DNA from: Xiphias gladius
Taxonomy: Eukaryota; Chordata; Actinopteri; Istiophoriformes; Xiphiidae
Reading direction: 5' to 3'
Assembly (NCBI RefSeq): GCF_016859285.1
Contig: NC_053407.1
Location: 18,018,632 to 18,082,631 of the forward strand
Length of the DNA: 64,000 bases
Shown here: positions 57,031 to 64,000 of the stretch, one piece after another
Layout of the letters: every line of letters starts with the position of its first letter
How positions within the stretch are numbered: position 1 is the stretch's first letter
Notes under the pieces: model-generated
The model's database searches: none
What the model was told of the DNA's origin: nothing
The model's input: only the letters and a program-made list of their open reading frames with translations
Program-made: the position numbers and the translations under genes

Positions 57031-60000
57031 ATGGAGTTTCCTGATCAAGAGCAGGTGGATGGTCTACTTGAGAACCGGTAAGCAAACTAAGATGAACATT
57101 TTTTTTTTTTCTTTACTGCTATAGTCTGATTAGACTACAGTAATACTCTTAAGCAGAGGTTAACAATTAATATGTTTATTTTCACTTTACCTGTGGGATA
57201 GGTTATATTACTTTTCAGTTAAGCCATTCATACATGTAATGGAAGTGAAACGTCAATGTAGTCTCATACATGTACATATATATCAAAACAGTTGTTTTTA
57301 GTGAGTGGGAATGACCGGTCTTTTGGCTTTCATTGAATATGCTCTTTCAAACAAAGCGAGGGGGCTTTAGCTGTGCCAAAAGCCTGACACTGTGTTGAGT
57401 AGACAATGCCGCTGAAAATTAGACCCATGTGACGAAATGAAAACAACAACCCACACCACTGCCAGAATGTCAGGTGGAGTGTATATGAGCTGTTTGCAGC
57501 CCATGTTTCCCCTTTGCATTTCAGTGTTCAGGAGTCTATGGCCGACGTGCAGACAGATAGTGAAGAGCATGCCGCTGTAGGTGAGTAATGAGCATATGGG
57601 TCTGCTGAATGAGGGGCAATCCACTGAGGTGCTGGCATCATGGCGGATATCCTTCATCAGTAGACCCTTTTTTTAAATTGAATAATACTGGTAGCACAGT
57701 GGAAATGGATTTAATTCCTCTGTGGAAAGGACTAGATTTGTTTTTTCAGATTTGTTTTCTCTCTCATCTCAGGAAAGAAACATATAGAAGAGGAGTTTGT
57801 TGGTGGATCTCTCGCTCCAGCTCACTCTCTTTGGACCACTGATGCTAGAGGATCAGTCAGGCTTAGAATAGAAGAAGGATGTCCAGAGGAACCTATCACA
57901 GTCCACCAAATGTTCAAAGCCTCAGTTGAAAAATATGGACACATGCATGCACTCGCCAGCAAGAAAAACAACAAATGGGAAAAAATAACTTTCTTAGAGT
58001 ATTATCAATTGTGCCGGAGAGCAGCCAAGAGCTTTATAAAGGTATATCATCGAAAAAGAAAACTTACGTATGGTATATTCTAACTAACAACTATTGGATG
58101 CTATCAATGGTCATATTTAAAAAAAAAGGAAAAGACAAAAAAAGTTTGTTAATGTGTGCAGCTTGGTTTAGAGCGATTCCATGGAGTGGCAATACTAGGA
58201 TTCAATTCAGCAGAATGGTTCTTCTCTGCAGTCGGTGCCATCATGGCAGGGTGAGAATTACACATCCAACAGCGACAGCAACCAGACTTGCATTACACTA
58301 AGCACTGACCTGAATCAGTCAATAACTGCGCACAAAATATACTGTATAGTTGTTAGTGTGCTGTAACCATTATTTAATCCCTTACATGCTCCTGTTGCAG
58401 TGACACATTCACTAATTTCTTTCTATCTCCTGTTACTATAATAACCTTAATTATTATTCCTTACAGAGGGATCATGACAGGAATTTATGCCACAAACTCA
58501 CCAGAAGCGTGTCAGTATGTGGCTAGTGACTCCAAAGCCAACATCATTGTGGTTGAAAACCAAAAGCAATTGGATAAAATCCTGCAGGTACTGTTACTTA
58601 AATATATACAGGTCTTTATTCACATGCAAAACGATCTGTGGTAATTTTTTCACTCTTGATATCATAGATACGTGACACACTGCCCCATTTGAAAGCCATA
58701 GTGCAGTACAGTGGGCAGCTCCAGCAGAAGCTCTCCAATCTCTACTCTGTAAGTCCATCTGACACCGAATGAAGTGATACAGACCAAAGTGACCGTTCAG
58801 CTCAGCCTATGATCCAAGCTGTATGTTGCTGTTTTGGGATAGTGGGAAGAATTCATGGAGCTTGGTCTGGATGTTTCTGAAAAACAACTGGATGACATCA
58901 GCAGCAGCCAGAGAGCCAACCAATGCTGCGTCTTGATCTACACATCTGGCACCACAGGCACGCCGAAAGGAGCTATGCTCAGTCACGACAATGTAAGCTT
59001 TCGTGTGACATTAGTTAATCTGTACTATTCAGTAAGATTTTATCATAACTCTGTGCAGACAGTTGCACGTGTTACGTTGTTACATGGTAAGCGAGGCAGA
59101 TAAAGAAAAAAAAAAGTATTTAAAGTAAAACAGAAGGAGAAGAAGCAATCTTCTGTCTCAATCTTACTCAGATCACCTGGACTGCCAATCATGCCAGCAG
59201 GGCTGGGGACATGCAGCCAGCCGACACTAAACAGGAGTCACTCGTGAGCTACCTGCCTCTCAGCCACATTGCCGCTCAGATCTATGATCTCTGGACAGGC
59301 ATCCAGTGGGGTGAGCTGGTGTACTTTGCACAGCCAGATGCCTTGAAGGTAAATAAAAATGCCCACATCACACCGTTGTTTTGAGACGTTACAGGATACA
59401 GTATCACTAAGATGTGGCAACAGACCAAAGACGAAAATGATTTGTGCAAGAATAGGCATTTTCACAGCAACCAACTAACCATTTAGTCAATCTAAGGTAA
59501 AAGCAATTTAATTTTTACTACTGCTAAGTATTAATTTTGTTAAAATTGTTCTACCCAAATTCTCCCAAATAGAATTTTATAAAAGTTACGTCTGTTGTTC
59601 TCTTTAAATAATACTATAATGTGAACAGAATTTCAGCCTGTTCCTGAATTAATACATCAATTCAGGAACAAGCTGAATTAATGCAATTTAAAAAATGCAG
59701 ATTAATGCAGAATGAGTTAAATGTGGGTAACAAACTGACCGATCAAATGTATTTATTGTTAAACTTTGTATGTACTTTATTCTTTGTAGGGAAGCCTGAT
59801 AACTACGCTGAGAGAAGTTTGTCCCACATCCCACATGGGTGTCCCTCGTGTATGGGAAAAAATGATGGAGAAGATTAAACAGGGCATTAGTCAGAGTGGA
59901 TATGTGAAAAAGAAACTGGTGACATGGGCAATGTCAGTAAGCCTGGAGGCCAATCAAAAGTGCATGCAAAAGTAAGTGCTGATTAAGATGGAATTTTGTC

Positions 60001-61745
60001 AATAAATGTTATGCAATGTGGAAAGAAATGGGGTATTTAAATGACCAACCGAACAACATCCATTAATGCATTTTTCAAAGAGAGATGAGTTAATTCTGTT
60101 GTTATTTCACTTTTTAAAATATTTTTCAGGGAAGAGGAGAAACCATTGCTGCTGTCCCTGACTGACAGTCTTGTGCTGCAGAAGCTTCGGGCTGAGCTGG
60201 GCCTGTCTTGTTGTCAGAAGTTCTTCTCTGGAGCAGCACCAATAGGTAGTGAAACTGTGCAGTTTTTCCTGGGACTGAACATCCGCTTGTATGAGGCTTA
60301 TGGTATGAGTGAGAGCACAGGACCTCACTTCATGTCAGGTCCCAACGTTTACAAATTACCAAGGTAAGTGATCAGAAAAACTGTATTTAAAGCTCAAGTT
60401 TAAATCTAATGAATATCAAATAACAGAAAGAATTCTTTTTCTTACATATAGTTGTGGTAAGGTGGTGCCTGGCTGTCGATACAAAATGGCCAACACAGAC
60501 TCTGAGGGCACAGGTGAAATTTGCTTTTGGGGACGAAACATTTTCATGGGTTTCCTCAATATGGAAGACAAGACAAGAGAAGCTTTGGATGAAGATGGAT
60601 GGCTGCATTCTGGAGATCTGGGGAAGATAGATGAAGAGGGTTTCTTGTACATCACAGGGAGAATAAAAGGTAGAGCTATCTGAGCAAATAAGGCTATTGT
60701 GAGAAAATTGCTTGTCTTAGGTTATCCACTCACGTTCTGTACATTATCCACACTTGGGTGCATGTTGTTCGGAACAGAAGATAACAGCTCCATTATCCTT
60801 GTTATAAGTCACAAACAGCCGTGAGGTCAGGGTGCCCTCTCTCTCTCCATTCAGAGTTGATCATCACAGCTGGAGGGGAGAATGTCCCCCCTGTTCCCAT
60901 AGAGGAAGCAGTGAAGAAGGAGCTACCTATCATTAGCAATGCCATGCTGATAGGGGACAAGAGGAAGTTCTTGTCCATGATTTTAACCCTAAAGGTAATC
61001 TCCTGGTAGTTTTTTTAATCCAACAGGAGCAGCGTGTGCGTACTAAATGGAGTTCTACAATCTCTCTATATAAACTTTAAATGACATTCTTTTTAAAAAA
61101 GAAAAAAAATTGAGTGCAGCTGCTGAATTTCAGGACCGTCTTTTTGCTTTCATTTCCTTCTTGTCAAAATCCCTTGAGAGGTTTGTAACAAGCCAGGAAT
61201 TATAAAGGAGGTGTGGCAATTAAAACAAATGGTTTGACAAATTCATTTTAACCTGTAATCATGATTTATGAGAAAAATACATGAGATTCTTGGGATTTAA
61301 TTCTTTGTTTCAGTGTTGTAGCAATGCAGAGACCATGGAGCCAACAGAGGAGCTGAGTGTGGAGGCTGTGGAGTTTTGCCAACAGCAAGGAAGCCAGGCA
61401 ACCAAAGTGTCTGACATCATTGGAGGAAAAGATAAAGAAGTGTTACAGGCAATTCAAGAGGGAATCGACAGAGTCAACTCTGCAGCCACATCTAATGCCC
61501 AGCGCATACAAAAGTGGACTATTCTGCTGAAGGACTTCTCTGTTTCTGGAGGAGAGCTGGGTAAATTTAGCGGCACATCGATCCAGTATTATGCTTTTTG
61601 TACCTGAAAACCATGGAACTTTGAGACGGCAGTGAACTATTGCTCATCATGTTGTGTTCTCATTCCAGGTCCCACTATGAAGCTTCGTCGCCCTGTTGTG
61701 TTGGAGATGTACCAAACGGTCATAGAGAGCCTCTATCAAGAATAG
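57031..61745 (+). CDS. acsbg1: acsbg1, bubblegum-family long-chain acyl-CoA synthetase (14 exons, 695 aa)
   Basis: Activates long and very-long-chain fatty acids to acyl-CoA with ATP through an acyl-adenylate. Exons: 57031-57077, 57525-57580, 57773-58041, 58162-58250, 58467-58587, 58668-58748, 58843-58992, 59172-59348, 59790-59971, 60130-60363, 60452-60669, 60855-60994, 61314-61560, 61669-61745; all phases join. Visible: ATP-binding signature [12 protein letters not shown] (about residues 253-264); [13 protein letters not shown]; the adenylate motif YEAYGMSE (about 449); [21 protein letters not shown] hinge with the ACSBG-type PVPIEE; C-terminal [19 protein letters not shown]. The length fits ACSBG1 (human 724). 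ACSBG2 is less likely because idh3a and dnaja4 flank it, as in human 15q25. The start is the first ATG with an in-frame splice; upstream exons cannot be excluded. Confidence 0.93.
59632..59677. repeat. Near-perfect 19-bp inverted repeat in an acsbg1 intron
   Basis: Left arm 59632-59650 (TTCAGCCTGTTCCTGAATT), loop AATACATC, right arm 59659-59677 (AATTCAGGAACAAGCTGAA). The arms pair over 19 bp with one mismatch (a G-T wobble in RNA). It lies between exons 8 and 9. Confidence 0.9.
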
Positions 61746-63938
<2,193 letters not shown>

Positions 63939-64000
63939 CTATAAAAACGGGCATACATAATGCCACTATTAATTAGGAATGTTAAATATAAAAAATTTCT

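Overview
The window is a piece of a teleost nuclear chromosome, probably a percomorph (spiny-rayed) fish. The genes are vertebrate, with short exons, GT-AG introns and wide intergenic gaps. The non-coding DNA carries dispersed repeats typical of bony fish (hAT-like and palindromic non-autonomous DNA elements, Tc1 remnants, long CA/GT microsatellites). I see no prokaryotic, viral or CRISPR content. All gene models below were built by hand from splice signals, reading phase and remembered vertebrate orthologues; no alignment program was run.

Layout, left to right: klf13 exon 1 (minus, 7766-8207), with exon 2 off the left edge so that 1-7765 should be its intron; a 17 kb repeat-dotted gap; trpm1 (plus, 25300-44496, 27 coding exons, 1699 aa) with a mir-204/211 hairpin in its sixth intron (35065-35145); rab8b-like (minus, 45795-47594, 8 exons, 207 aa); rps27l-like (plus, 48385-50506, 84 aa), followed by a near-identical tandem copy of its last two exons; dnaja4 (minus, 52307-54693, 395 aa, plus a non-coding first exon near 55136-55170); acsbg1 (plus, 57031-61745, 695 aa); and the last four exons of idh3a (minus, 62765-63938), which continues off the right edge.

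The gene pairs match three separate human chromosome 15 neighbourhoods as I recall them: KLF13/TRPM1 with MIR211 (15q13), RPS27L/RAB8B (15q22) and DNAJA4/ACSBG1/IDH3A (15q25). Within each block the order and head-to-head orientations are kept. The genes do not form one pathway. Their products are a zinc-finger transcription factor, a retinal/melanocyte cation channel, a vesicle-traffic GTPase, a ribosomal protein, a heat-shock co-chaperone, a fatty acyl-CoA synthetase and a TCA-cycle enzyme subunit.

The most unusual observations are: (1) a recent 1137-bp tandem duplication giving rps27l two sets of exons 3-4, with a breakpoint inside an older hAT-like element; (2) a 21-nt trpm1 microexon inserting LYAMEIN beside the pore; (3) a 56-residue-period repeat in the trpm1 tail; (4) a perfect 18-bp hairpin in trpm1 intron 1 and a similar one in an acsbg1 intron; and (5) a heat-shock-element plus TATA promoter at dnaja4. 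I did not find a wholly new biological system.
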